Source: Alistipes sp. (GTDB lineage Bacteria; Bacteroidota; Bacteroidia; Bacteroidales; Rikenellaceae). From it: a stretch of DNA of 64,000 nucleotides. Positions 7,604 to 15,419 of this stretch are shown piece by piece. The notes under the pieces are model-generated. The model was given only the letters and a program-made list of their open reading frames with translations, did no database searches and was not told the DNA's origin. Within the stretch, counting starts at the first letter, position 1. Every line of letters starts with the position of its first letter. The stretch is taken from contig JAFXIS010000080.1 in NCBI GenBank assembly GCA_017532885.1, positions 52,419 to 116,418 of the forward strand. Direction: 5' to 3'. Made by a program: the position numbers and the translations under genes.

Positions 7604-9091
7604 ATGGCAGTAGAACTTAAAGATTTGACCAAAGTCGAGGATAACTACTCGAAATGGTACAACGAGTTGGTGGTAAAGGCCGGTTTGGCCGAGAACTCGG
7701 CAGTAAGAGGTTGCATGGTCATAAAGCCTTATGGTTATGCAATTTGGGAGAAGATGCAGCGCGCGCTTGACGATATGTTCAAGGCAACGGGACACGAGAA
7801 TGCTTACTTCCCGCTCTTCATCCCGAAATCATTCTTTTCGCGCGAGGCGAGCCATGTCGAGGGCTTTGCCAAGGAGTGCGCCGTGGTGACACACTACCGT
7901 TTGATGAACTCTTCACAAGGCGAAGGTGTCGTTGTAGACCCCTCGGCAAAGTTGGAGGAGGAACTTATCGTGCGTCCCACATCGGAGACCATCATCTGGA
8001 ACACCTATAAGAATTGGATTACCTCGTACCGCGACCTTCCAATCCTCTGCAACCAGTGGGCAAATGTTGTGCGTTGGGAGATGCGTACCCGCCTCTTTTT
8101 GCGTACCGCCGAGTTCCTCTGGCAGGAGGGTCACACGGCTCACGCTACAAGCGAGGAGGCACAGGAGGAGGCTATGCGCATGATTCGCGTATATCAGGAC
8201 TTCGCCGAGAATTGGATGGGCGTACCCGTTGTTGTGGGTCACAAGTCGCCCAATGAGCGCTTCGCCGGAGCTGAGGATACCCTCACAATCGAGGCTTTGA
8301 TGCAGGATGGCAAGGCTTTGCAGAGCGGTACATCGCATTTCTTGGGTCAGAACTTCGCCAAGGCGTTCGATGTGACTTACACCACCAAGGAGGGCAAGCA
8401 GGAGTATGTTTGGGCTACTTCGTGGGGTGTTTCTACCCGCTTGATGGGCGCATTGATTATGGCTCACTCGGACAACAACGGCCTTGTTTTACCTCCGAAG
8501 TTGGCACCTATTCAGGTCGCTATGGTACCTATATATAAAGGTGAGGAGCAGCTCAAGACCATGACCGAGAAGATGGAGTCAATCGCTGCGGAGTTGCGCA
8601 AGCGCGGCATCAGCGTCAAGGTCGATGCGCGCGACAATGTGCGTTCGGGCTTTAAGTTCGCCGAGTACGAGTTGAAGGGTGTTCCCGTGCGTTTGGCGCT
8701 CGGACCTCGCGATTTGGAGAACGGCACTATCGAGCTGGCACGCCGTGATACACTTTCTAAGGAGGTTGTTCCGCAGGAGGGCCTCGTTGAGCGCATCGTG
8801 GCACTTATGGACGAGATTCAGGCCAACATCTACCAGAAGGCTTTGGATTTCCGTAACTCGATGATTACCAAGGCGGACAGCTGGGAGGAGTTCATCGACA
8901 TTTTGGACAACAAGGGCGGTTTCGTGTCGGCACATTGGGACGGCACACCCGAGACCGAGCAGGCAATCAAGGATGCTACGAAGGCAACAATCCGTTGTAT
9001 CCCTATCGACCTTGTAGACGAGGAGGAGGGCAAGTGTATTTTCAGCGGAAAGCCCTCACACCGCCGCGTTTTGTTCGCCCGCAGTTACTAA
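7604..9091 (+). CDS. proS: Prolyl-tRNA synthetase, short (eukaryote/archaeal-like) form
   Basis: I place the start at 7604 ([19 protein letters not shown]), 13 codons inside the longest frame, giving 495 aa. Class II signatures are visible: [17 protein letters not shown] and [36 protein letters not shown] (motif 2 region), then a [18 protein letters not shown] segment and [31 protein letters not shown] (motif 3). An anticodon-binding domain and a C-terminal zinc-type domain (ending [13 protein letters not shown]) follow. The bacterial INS editing domain is absent, as usual in Bacteroidetes. It charges tRNA(Pro) in the cytoplasm. A strong stem-loop follows the stop. Confidence 0.96.
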   Translation: MAVELKDLTKVEDNYSKWYNELVVKAGLAENSAVRGCMVIKPYGYAIWEKMQRALDDMFKATGHENAYFPLFIPKSFFSREASHVEGFAKECAVVTHYRLMNSSQGEGVVVDPSAKLEEELIVRPTSETIIWNTYKNWITSYRDLPILCNQWANVVRWEMRTRLFLRTAEFLWQEGHTAHATSEEAQEEAMRMIRVYQDFAENWMGVPVVVGHKSPNERFAGAEDTLTIEALMQDGKALQSGTSHFLGQNFAKAFDVTYTTKEGKQEYVWATSWGVSTRLMGALIMAHSDNNGLVLPPKLAPIQVAMVPIYKGEEQLKTMTEKMESIAAELRKRGISVKVDARDNVRSGFKFAEYELKGVPVRLALGPRDLENGTIELARRDTLSKEVVPQEGLVERIVALMDEIQANIYQKALDFRNSMITKADSWEEFIDILDNKGGFVSAHWDGTPETEQAIKDATKATIRCIPIDLVDEEEGKCIFSGKPSHRRVLFARSY

Positions 9092-9155
9092 TCGTAAACA
9101 TATCCGGCAAATATTTCCTTGCGCATACAGGGAATTTTGCTCACTATCAGATAGA

Positions 9156-9224
9156 TCCCCTCTATCTCGAATTTGGCAGAAAATGGCAGTTTTCGCGCTT
9201 TTTCGGGATAGAGGGGAATTTTTG
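9156..9224 (+). terminator. Long stem-loop terminator after proS
   Basis: The arms TCCCCTCTATCTCGA (9156-9170) and TCGGGATAGAGGGGA (9203-9217) pair at 14 of 15 positions around a 32-base loop and are followed by ATTTTT. Confidence 0.75.
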
Positions 9225-9278
9225 TGATATTTTTTCACCCCTCGTAATGCACTGATTTTCTGCGACTTGCCTCACTTC

Positions 9279-9287
9279 GGGGGGGGG
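9279..9287 (+). repeat. Nine-G homopolymer upstream of the first large lipoprotein gene
   Basis: An uninterrupted run of nine G residues lies 24 bp upstream of the predicted -33 element (9312-9315) of the lipoprotein promoter. Such tracts are slippage-prone. Confidence 0.8.
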
Positions 9288-9311
9288 TAATTTTCAAATC
9301 TCCGATAAAAG

Positions 9312-9343
9312 TTTGTTATTTTGGAGAAAAATATTTATTTTTG
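9312..9343 (+). promoter_or_regulatory. Predicted promoter of the 999-aa surface lipoprotein gene
   Basis: TTTG (9312-9315), a 20-bp spacer and TATTTTTG (9336-9343) fit the Bacteroidetes -33/-7 pattern exactly. The leader would be about 140 nt long, ending in an AT-rich stretch with ATTAATTAATTTA, a feature shared with the two paralogous genes. Confidence 0.75.
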
Positions 9344-9487
9344 CATTCAGTCAAATAGTGTTTTGTTTCAACGAAATGCGAATCGAGGCACTCTTTTTGA
9401 CGCAAACAACCGCCCTAAATGAAGGGACAGAAAATAAAAATTATTCATATTAATTAATTTATTTTATTAACCAAAAATTCAACGATT

Positions 9488-12487
9488 ATGAAAAAGCTAT
9501 TCTTAGCTGTTGCCGCATTGGGTATGTTGGCAACTTCATGTACTAAGGACCAGACTGCACCCGTTGTAGTAGAGGAGTCTTTGGTATCGTTCGAGGTATC
9601 AGCTCCCGTGATTAGCTCACGCGCTGTTGATGCTTACGATGTTTATGGCACAGGTGAGGCTGTTGAGAACCTCCACTATGCTGTTTATTTGACCGAGGGT
9701 ACTGATGCCGCACCTGAGTACACTTTGGTATTCACAGATTGCCTTGAGGATGCATTCGCAGGCGATGCTCTCGTAAACACAAGCCTTGAGCTTCAGCTGG
9801 TCAATGACCAGACTTATACAGCTATCTTCTGGGCTGACGACGAGAATGCTCCTTACACTTTCGATGCTCAGACTATGACTGTAACTTTGGATCCTTCGGC
9901 TTTGGCTGCTCAGGATGAGAATCTTGACGCATTCTTTGGTCACCACAAGTTCCTCGTTGCAGGTCCTAAGGTTGAGCGCGTAACTCTCGAGCGTCCTTTC
10001 TCTCAGCTTAATATCGCTACTGCTGATATCGAGGCTGCTAAGGCTGCAGGTGTTGTAGTTGATGCTGACACTAAGACTGCTGTTAAGGTTACAGGTCTTT
10101 ATACAAAGTTGAACCTTTTGACTGAGGAGATTGATGAGACTTCAGAGGTTGAGGTAACTTTTGCTGCTGCTCCTAAGGCTGTTGGTCAGATTGACACTAC
10201 TTACGAGATGCTTTCAATGAACTACTTGCTCGTAAACGAGCGCAAGTTGGTTGATGTTACTTTCGATGTTGAGACTAAGGCTGGTCAGAAGGTAAACCGC
10301 CTCTTCCAGAATGTTCCCGTTGAGCGTAACTACCGCACAAACATCTTGGGTAACCTCTTCGTTGACAACATTGGCTTCGAGGTTAAGATTCTTCCCGGTT
10401 TCGATGGCGTTATTCCTACAACTGCTGAGGAGAAGCTTTGGATGGCCGGTGTCGTAGGTGGTGAGTACACTTTGACTTCAGATGTTGAGTTGAGCAAGAC
10501 TTTGCAGGTTACTGAGAACTTGATTCTTAACCTTAACGGTCACAACATCACTGTAAACAACACAAGCTCTGAGCTTGGTGAGGGTGATGGTATCATCGTA
10601 ACTAACGGTCACCTTACTATCAACGGTGAGGGTACTGTAACTGCTAACACTCGCGCCGTATGGGCTCGTGGCAATGGTGGTGCTAAGGTTACTATCAACG
10701 GTGGTAAGTATGTAGGTGCTAATGGCTTCACCACTGAGGTTATCTACGCAAGTGGTAACGGTCAGATTACTATCAATGGTGGTGAGTTCGAGGCTGTAAC
10801 CGAGGATCCGACTTCATTCGCAGCTCCCCAGTACGCTGTTTTGAACCTCCATGGCAATGGTAAGGATGGTTGCGATATCAATGTATATGGTGGTAAGTTC
10901 AAGAACTTCGACCCCGCAAACAATGTATCGGAGAATCCTAACGCAGGTTACCACAATGGTAACTTCGTAGCTGAGGGCTTGTTCTCAAGCAAGGTTGGTG
11001 ACTACTATGTAGTTAGCGACGCTATCTATGCAGAGACTCCCGAGGTTTTGGCTGCTGCTTTGACTTCAGATTTGAAGGAGATTAAGGTTATCTTGGTAAA
11101 TGATATCAATGTACCTATCACTTCACTCGGTCAACAGACAGGCGGTAGCGGTGAGTACAAGTTGGGCGGTGTAAACACTGAGAAGATTTCTATCGACTTG
11201 GGTGGCAACAAGCTTAACATCACTACTACTTACTGGTCAGCTATCGGTGCAAAGAACGATAACGCTCTCTTCACTATCAAGAATGGTTCTATGACCAGCA
11301 CTGGTAACAGCGCAGGTACTTGGAATGCTTGGGATTTGCGTTTCTCTAACTGTAACTATGTATTCGAGGGCGTTGATTTCGAGAAGGCTGTTGCTTTGGA
11401 CAATGTTGGCAAATCAACTTCTATGAAGGATGTAACTATCACTGATACTCACAACACTGATACTTACGGCTTGTGGATTACTGCAGAGGGTCAGACCGTA
11501 ACTCTTGAGGATTGTGTTATCGACATGACTCCCGCTTCTGATGGTCGCGGTATTAAGATTGACGAGCAGTATGTTGATGCTAGTACAAAGGCTAAGGTTA
11601 CTTTGAATGTAAAAAATACTACTTTCGCAACTGAGGAGAAGGCTGCCATCTTGGTTAAGTCTACAGAAGGTGCTGAGATTAATGTAGAGAACATCGACAT
11701 CACTGGTGTTGTTGCTGATGATGAGTTTGCTGTATGGGTAGACTCTGACGCTGCTGCTCACGCTTCTAAGGTTGTTGTAAATGGTGCTTGGGTTAAGATT
11801 GAGGGCGAGAACGCAACTTATGTAACTCCCGCAACTCTCGCATCTGCAACTGCTGATGTTCTCTATTTGACTGCTGGTGACTATGGTACTATCGTAGCTA
11901 AGGCTGGTAAGACATACGCTGCTGTAAATGCTGATGCAAAGGTTGAGGCTGTAAACATTTGCGGTGCTGCAAATGTAACTCTTCGCAACATCACATTTGA
12001 TGTTGCTACTGCAAAGGCTGCTTACGACAACAGCACTCGTCGTTCTTATGCAAATATCTTCTCTGGCGACTTGACAAACAAGCCCTCAGTAGGTGCAAGA
12101 AACCTTGTAGTTGATGGTTGTACTTTCGCAGGTACATTTGTAAACGCTGGTGCTGCAATCGCATTTGCTGACCGCTCTCGCCCAACTGGTGGCTCTGGTA
12201 ATGTTACTATCAAGAATTGTACTTTCGCAACTGAGGGTGGTTACTATGATATCTATGGTTATTATACTGGTCATTCTGGTATGAACTTTGTTTTCGAGAA
12301 TAACACATTCAAGTCTGAGATTCAAGGAAACGCCATTTATCTTGGTCGTCTTAAGACAAGTGCAGCTATGGTTGTAAAGGGTAACACATTTGAGAAGTTT
12401 GCTACTTTGGTTGATGCTGTTTATGTTAAGGGTGATGGCTCTTGGAATCCTACAATTAATGCATCAAACAACACTTTTGCAAACTAA
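9488..12487 (+). CDS. Large surface lipoprotein: fimbrillin-like N-half plus beta-helix repeats (paralogue A)
   Basis: The 999-aa product has a lipoprotein signal (MKKLFLAVAALGMLATSC, Cys18) followed by TKD, resembling the Bacteroidetes surface-export signal. Residues 30-300 resemble fimbrillin-type Bacteroidales lipoproteins (VSFEVSAPVISSR, RPFSQLNIATAD, YEMLSMNYLLVNERKLVDV, VPVERNYRTNILG). From about 320 on it is a right-handed beta-helix: LILNLNGHNITV, HLTINGEGTV, GAKVTINGGKYVG, GQITINGGEFE, DINVYGGKFKNFDPAN, then longer irregular rungs to the end. No catalytic motif is seen, so adhesion or structure is more likely than lyase activity. Codons are strongly biased to GCT, GGT, ACT, like the nearby glycolytic gene pgk, suggesting high expression. 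Confidence 0.85.
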   Translation: MKKLFLAVAALGMLATSCTKDQTAPVVVEESLVSFEVSAPVISSRAVDAYDVYGTGEAVENLHYAVYLTEGTDAAPEYTLVFTDCLEDAFAGDALVNTSLELQLVNDQTYTAIFWADDENAPYTFDAQTMTVTLDPSALAAQDENLDAFFGHHKFLVAGPKVERVTLERPFSQLNIATADIEAAKAAGVVVDADTKTAVKVTGLYTKLNLLTEEIDETSEVEVTFAAAPKAVGQIDTTYEMLSMNYLLVNERKLVDVTFDVETKAGQKVNRLFQNVPVERNYRTNILGNLFVDNIGFEVKILPGFDGVIPTTAEEKLWMAGVVGGEYTLTSDVELSKTLQVTENLILNLNGHNITVNNTSSELGEGDGIIVTNGHLTINGEGTVTANTRAVWARGNGGAKVTINGGKYVGANGFTTEVIYASGNGQITINGGEFEAVTEDPTSFAAPQYAVLNLHGNGKDGCDINVYGGKFKNFDPANNVSENPNAGYHNGNFVAEGLFSSKVGDYYVVSDAIYAETPEVLAAALTSDLKEIKVILVNDINVPITSLGQQTGGSGEYKLGGVNTEKISIDLGGNKLNITTTYWSAIGAKNDNALFTIKNGSMTSTGNSAGTWNAWDLRFSNCNYVFEGVDFEKAVALDNVGKSTSMKDVTITDTHNTDTYGLWITAEGQTVTLEDCVIDMTPASDGRGIKIDEQYVDASTKAKVTLNVKNTTFATEEKAAILVKSTEGAEINVENIDITGVVADDEFAVWVDSDAAAHASKVVVNGAWVKIEGENATYVTPATLASATADVLYLTAGDYGTIVAKAGKTYAAVNADAKVEAVNICGAANVTLRNITFDVATAKAAYDNSTRRSYANIFSGDLTNKPSVGARNLVVDGCTFAGTFVNAGAAIAFADRSRPTGGSGNVTIKNCTFATEGGYYDIYGYYTGHSGMNFVFENNTFKSEIQGNAIYLGRLKTSAAMVVKGNTFEKFATLVDAVYVKGDGSWNPTINASNNTFAN

Positions 12488-12538
12488 TTAGTTGCAGATT
12501 TTGAGTAGGGAGATTTATTCCCTCTACATATCAATCGA

Positions 12539-12568
12539 ACTGCGCTCCATTCGGGGCGCAGTTTTTTT
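12539..12568 (+). terminator. Intrinsic terminator of lipoprotein paralogue A
   Basis: ACTGCGC and GCGCAGT pair around a short loop ending CGGGG and are followed by seven Ts. The terminator of paralogue C (28897-28927, minus strand) has nearly the same sequence. Confidence 0.88.
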
Positions 12569-12603
12569 GTCCCTACCCCGCTCATCCCGCTCCACAGTCC
12601 TCA

Positions 12604-12623
12604 GGGTAGCTTTTTTACTACCC
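12604..12623 (-). repeat. R2 palindrome, copy 1
   Basis: GGGTAGCTTTTTTACTACCC, whose reverse complement is identical to the palindrome at 18169-18188. The flank CTCCACAGTCCTCA to its left matches, in inverse, the TGAGGACCGTGGAG flank of that distant copy with one difference. Confidence 0.85.
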
Positions 12624-12650
12624 AGCCCTACTGAGGAGGGTTGAATAGCC

Positions 12651-12712
12651 GTCATTCTGGGCAATTATTTTTTAGACTCTCACGGTCGGATTACATCCTC
12701 CCTCAGAGTGAC
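12651..12712 (-). repeat. R1 short inverted-terminal element (MITE-like), 62 bp
   Basis: It begins GTCATTCTGGGC and ends CTCAGAGTGAC. Read on the minus strand it follows the same plan as 952-1012: GTCACTCTGAGG, a variable middle, GACCGTGAGAGTCT, an A-rich run, then the inverted terminal copy. Confidence 0.78.
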
Positions 12713-12732
12713 GCCATGTGGTGGGTAAAACC

Positions 12733-12770
12733 GTCATTCTGAGCAAAACGCAGTTTTGCGTGAGAATCTC
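12733..12770 (+). repeat. R1 dispersed repeat copy
   Basis: This 38-bp copy is the exact inverse match of 858-895, starting GTCATTCTGAGC and ending GAGAATCTC. Confidence 0.85.
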
Positions 12771-12800
12771 TTTGCTCTTTCCTCTTTGCTCTTTCACCTC

Positions 12801-13024
12801 ACCTCCCCAACGGTCCCCAGGGTAGTATTTTTACTACCCGAACGATTTTATCCCAGAAAATCGTCACTCTGAGGAGGCTTTAGCCGACGCGAGAGTCTAA
12901 AATATCTCCCACCCTCCTGCGATGATACCTCCCCAACAGTCCCCAGGGTAGTAATTTTACTACCCAAACGATTTTATCCCAGAAAATCGTCACTCTGAGG
13001 AGGCTTTAGCCGACGCGAGAGTCT
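12801..13024 (+). repeat. 98-bp direct duplication containing R2 and R1 copies
   Basis: Bases 12801-12898 and 12927-13024 are direct repeats with an offset of 126 bp and only three visible differences. Each unit runs from ACCTCCCCAAC, through an R2 palindrome (12820-12839; 12946-12965) and ATTTTATCCCAGAAAAT, to an R1 copy (12863-12898; 12989-13024) ending GAGAGTCT. The 28-bp spacer is ACCCTCC-rich. Confidence 0.88.
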
Positions 13025-13029
13025 ATCTC

Positions 13030-13107
13030 CCAAAAGAGAATTTAGGGAAATTAAGGAATTTAACGCTGACACATGCATATCTTCCCTAAACTCCCTAACC
13101 GTCTACT
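13030..13107. repeat. R4 AT-rich inverted repeat
   Basis: GAATTTAGGGAAATTAAGG and, after about 30 bp, TTCCCTAAACTCCCTAA form inverted arms, as in the other R4 copies. Confidence 0.6.
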
Positions 13108-13108
13108 C

Positions 13109-13150
13109 AAAAAAAACGGAACTGCCGATGCAGAACGCACCGACAGTTCC
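13109..13150 (-). terminator. Intrinsic terminator of the phosphotransferase gene
   Basis: GGAACTGCCGATGC and GCACCGACAGTTCC form a stem of about 13 bp with minor mispairs; on the minus strand it is followed by eight Ts. Confidence 0.75.
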
Positions 13151-13178
13151 TCCCTCAACTAATACAATTATCTTGCAA

Positions 13179-14261
13179 CTAAAGAGCTGCCAACTTTGAA
13201 ATAATATCCTGCATGGCGGCATACTGGCGCTCCATGCTCTGCAGGAGCTTATATTGTGCGCGCGTACGCACAAGGTTATGCCCATCGTAGGCGGTTTTGT
13301 AGTACTTGTCGCCGTCGATGTAGTCCATCAGGAAGCGCAACACCTGCTCGAAGGTGATGTAGCGCGCCGAGAATGCCAACCACTCGAGTTCGCTCTCGGT
13401 CATAGTCGCGCGTTGCTCCGAGAGGTAACCCTCGGCATAGGCGCGGAACATTTCGAGGCTCATTTCGACATTGTCGAGGCACTTATCATCCTCAGCACCT
13501 GTGTTGGTATAGGAGCGGATGGCGTCACCGAAGTCATTGAGCGATGTAGAGCTCATGACCGTATCCAAGTCTATGGCGCACAGCACCTTACCCGTAGGAG
13601 CGTCGAACAGAATATTGCTTATCTTCGTGTCGTTATGAGTCACATGTGTGGGGATTGTGCCATTCTCGACCAGCGCCCAGAAATTCATCATCTCGGCGCG
13701 GCGGGCCTCCACCCACGAAATCTCCTCCTGCACATCCTTGACACGGCCCGCAGGGTCAGCGGCAAGGGTTGCATCCCACTGCTCGAAGCGGTGGCGGATA
13801 TTGTGGAATCCCTTGATAGTCTCGTTTAGGGGTTTGTCGAAGTCGGCAAGCAACGCCTGGAAGCGACCTATGCCCACACCACCCTGATAGGCCAGCTCGG
13901 CACTGTCGGCGCGGTCATAGCTCAAGGTGTCGGCAATAAACAGACACACAGCCCAGAAATTACCCTCCTGCTCGACATAGAGCTTGCCATCCTTAGCGGG
14001 GATAACTGTAAGCGTTTCGCGCATGGGGTCAGCGACCTTCGCCTTGATATGCTCGGTAACGGCCTTGATATTATCCATCATGCCCGGCACATCGGGGAAA
14101 ACCACATGGTTCTTGCGTTGCAGAATATAGTCGGGAGCATCGCCCTCGGTACGCACGACATAAGTATCGTTGATAAAGCCCTCACCAAGAGGTTTAATCG
14201 ACTCCACAGTGCCCTCCAAAGCAAATTGCGCGGCTATATTATACAGTTTTTCGCTCGACAT
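13179..14261 (-). CDS. Aminoglycoside-phosphotransferase-fold sugar kinase (N-acetylhexosamine 1-kinase-like)
   Basis: The 360-aa protein has an APH/choline-kinase fold. Visible motifs are a nucleotide-binding N-lobe with GEGFINDTYVV (27-37) and YILQRKN carrying a candidate ATP-binding lysine (50), the catalytic loop THNDTKISNILFD (208-220, catalytic Asp211) and the metal-binding AIDLDTVM (229-236). The HxDTKxxNxLFD form, rather than HGDLHPGN, resembles N-acetylhexosamine 1-kinase (NahK) of the lacto-N-biose/GNB pathway and its Bacteroidetes homologues. Role: probably phosphorylation of a host- or wall-derived amino sugar at C1. No partner pathway gene lies next to it, so the substrate is inferred. 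The gene is transcribed alone. Confidence 0.8.
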   Translation of the reverse strand: MSSEKLYNIAAQFALEGTVESIKPLGEGFINDTYVVRTEGDAPDYILQRKNHVVFPDVPGMMDNIKAVTEHIKAKVADPMRETLTVIPAKDGKLYVEQEGNFWAVCLFIADTLSYDRADSAELAYQGGVGIGRFQALLADFDKPLNETIKGFHNIRHRFEQWDATLAADPAGRVKDVQEEISWVEARRAEMMNFWALVENGTIPTHVTHNDTKISNILFDAPTGKVLCAIDLDTVMSSTSLNDFGDAIRSYTNTGAEDDKCLDNVEMSLEMFRAYAEGYLSEQRATMTESELEWLAFSARYITFEQVLRFLMDYIDGDKYYKTAYDGHNLVRTRAQYKLLQSMERQYAAMQDIISKLAAL

Positions 14262-14287
14262 ACTCCTAATTTTAATAGTTCTTTAGC

Positions 14288-14318
14288 CAAAATTACGACA
14301 TTAATCTTAAAATCGCAA
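14288..14318 (-). promoter_or_regulatory. Predicted promoter of the phosphotransferase gene
   Basis: On the minus strand TAATTTTG (14295-14288) is a -7 match and TTG (14318-14316) a -33 element 20 bp upstream. It lies 27 bp before the ATG. Confidence 0.55.
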
Positions 14319-14329
14319 GTTTTTTTTCA

Positions 14330-14337
14330 TAACTTTG
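14330..14337 (+). promoter_or_regulatory. Predicted -7 box of the ABC exporter operon
   Basis: TAACTTTG matches TAnnTTTG about 80 bp before the start at 14416. No clear -33 element is seen. Confidence 0.45.
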
Positions 14338-14415
14338 TTGTTGGCGAAGAGTTTTTTATCCCGATGTAGTGAATGGAGCCCTTCGTGCGACTAATAATTC
14401 AGATGATTTTAATCT

Positions 14416-15351
14416 ATGAGTATGAATAAATTGCTAACTATTGAAAATGTAACAAAGCGCTATGCGGCACATACGGCACTCAGCGATGTGTCACTCGAAG
14501 TGCCCCAAGGCTCAATCTATGGTTTGCTGGGCCCCAATGGCGCAGGAAAAACCACACTTATACGCGTTATAAATCGCATCACGCTGCCCGACGCGGGTCG
14601 TGTGTTGTTTGATGGGCACGCAATCACAACCGACGACATTTACAACATCGGATATCTGCCCGAGGAGCGTGGTCTATACAAAAAAATGAAGGTCGGAGAG
14701 CAGGCGCTGTTCTTCGCGCGTTTGAAGGGACTCTCACGCAAGGAGGCTCTCAAGGCGTTGAAGGAGTGGTTTGTGCGCTTCGGAATCGAGGATTGGTGGG
14801 ACAAGAAGGTCGAGGATTTGTCGAAAGGTATGGCGCAGAAGGTGCAGTTCATAACAACCGTGCTGCATCGTCCCAAGTTGCTAATCTTCGATGAGCCTTT
14901 CTCGGGCTTCGACCCTATAAATGCCAATCTTTTGAAGCAGGAGATTCTGCGACTGAGGGATGAGGGTGCGACGGTGATTTTCTCTACCCACAATATGGCG
15001 TCGGTCGAGGAGATTTGTGACCATATCACGCTGATAAACAAGTCACACAACATCCTCTCGGGCTCGGTAGACGAGGTACGCCGCCGCTTTGGTGAGAATG
15101 TCTTTGAGTTGGTGTATGGAGGCTCTACGGAGCAGGAGATGCAGGGCGTGTTGGCTCCCGTTGCCGAGGTGTTGTCGATGACCGATATCGCCGACTCGCC
15201 ATATCGCAACTGCCGCGTGCGCCTAAACGACGGAGTGAAGGTTCGCGAGGCTATTGCCCGCGTAAATGAGGCTGTGGAGTTGCGCTCGTTCCGCGAAGTG
15301 ATACCCAGCATGAACGAGATATTTATTCGCGCCGTGGAGGGCTCGCTGTAA
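14416..15351 (+). CDS. ABC transporter ATP-binding protein (NatA-like)
   Basis: The 311-aa protein has all motifs of an ABC ATPase: Walker A GPNGAGKTT (39-47), the signature LSKGMAQKVQ (about 135-144; the usual LSGGQ is LSKGM, common in this subfamily), Walker B LLIFDEPFSGFDP (about 154-166) and the switch histidine in STHNM. A C-terminal domain of about 90 residues (ELVYGGSTEQEMQGV onward) is found in NatA/DUF4162-type export ATPases. The next gene, 68 bp downstream, is the matching ABC-2 permease. Together they should form an inner-membrane exporter; substrate (Na+ in NatAB, or a drug or lipid) cannot be told from sequence. Confidence 0.92.
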   Translation: MSMNKLLTIENVTKRYAAHTALSDVSLEVPQGSIYGLLGPNGAGKTTLIRVINRITLPDAGRVLFDGHAITTDDIYNIGYLPEERGLYKKMKVGEQALFFARLKGLSRKEALKALKEWFVRFGIEDWWDKKVEDLSKGMAQKVQFITTVLHRPKLLIFDEPFSGFDPINANLLKQEILRLRDEGATVIFSTHNMASVEEICDHITLINKSHNILSGSVDEVRRRFGENVFELVYGGSTEQEMQGVLAPVAEVLSMTDIADSPYRNCRVRLNDGVKVREAIARVNEAVELRSFREVIPSMNEIFIRAVEGSL

Positions 15352-15419
15352 ATCGGGAACTAAAATTAAATAGTAGAGTCACGAAAACAAGGCATACTTA
15401 AATGTAAATAGAGAAGACT

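Larger units (their letters stand above)
12569..13108. other. Gene-free repeat cluster downstream of paralogue A
   Basis: No gene is seen. In order it contains an R2 palindrome (12604-12623), an R1 element (12651-12712), an R1 copy (12733-12770), a 98-bp direct duplication (12801-12898 and 12927-13024) each holding one R2 palindrome and one R1 copy, and an R4 inverted repeat (about 13030-13107). Confidence 0.75.

Noticed and set aside
9488..12487. Pectate lyase or other polysaccharide lyase activity in the beta-helix part
   Set aside because: The rung pattern is present, but no lyase active-site residues can be placed and the N-half is fimbrillin-like.
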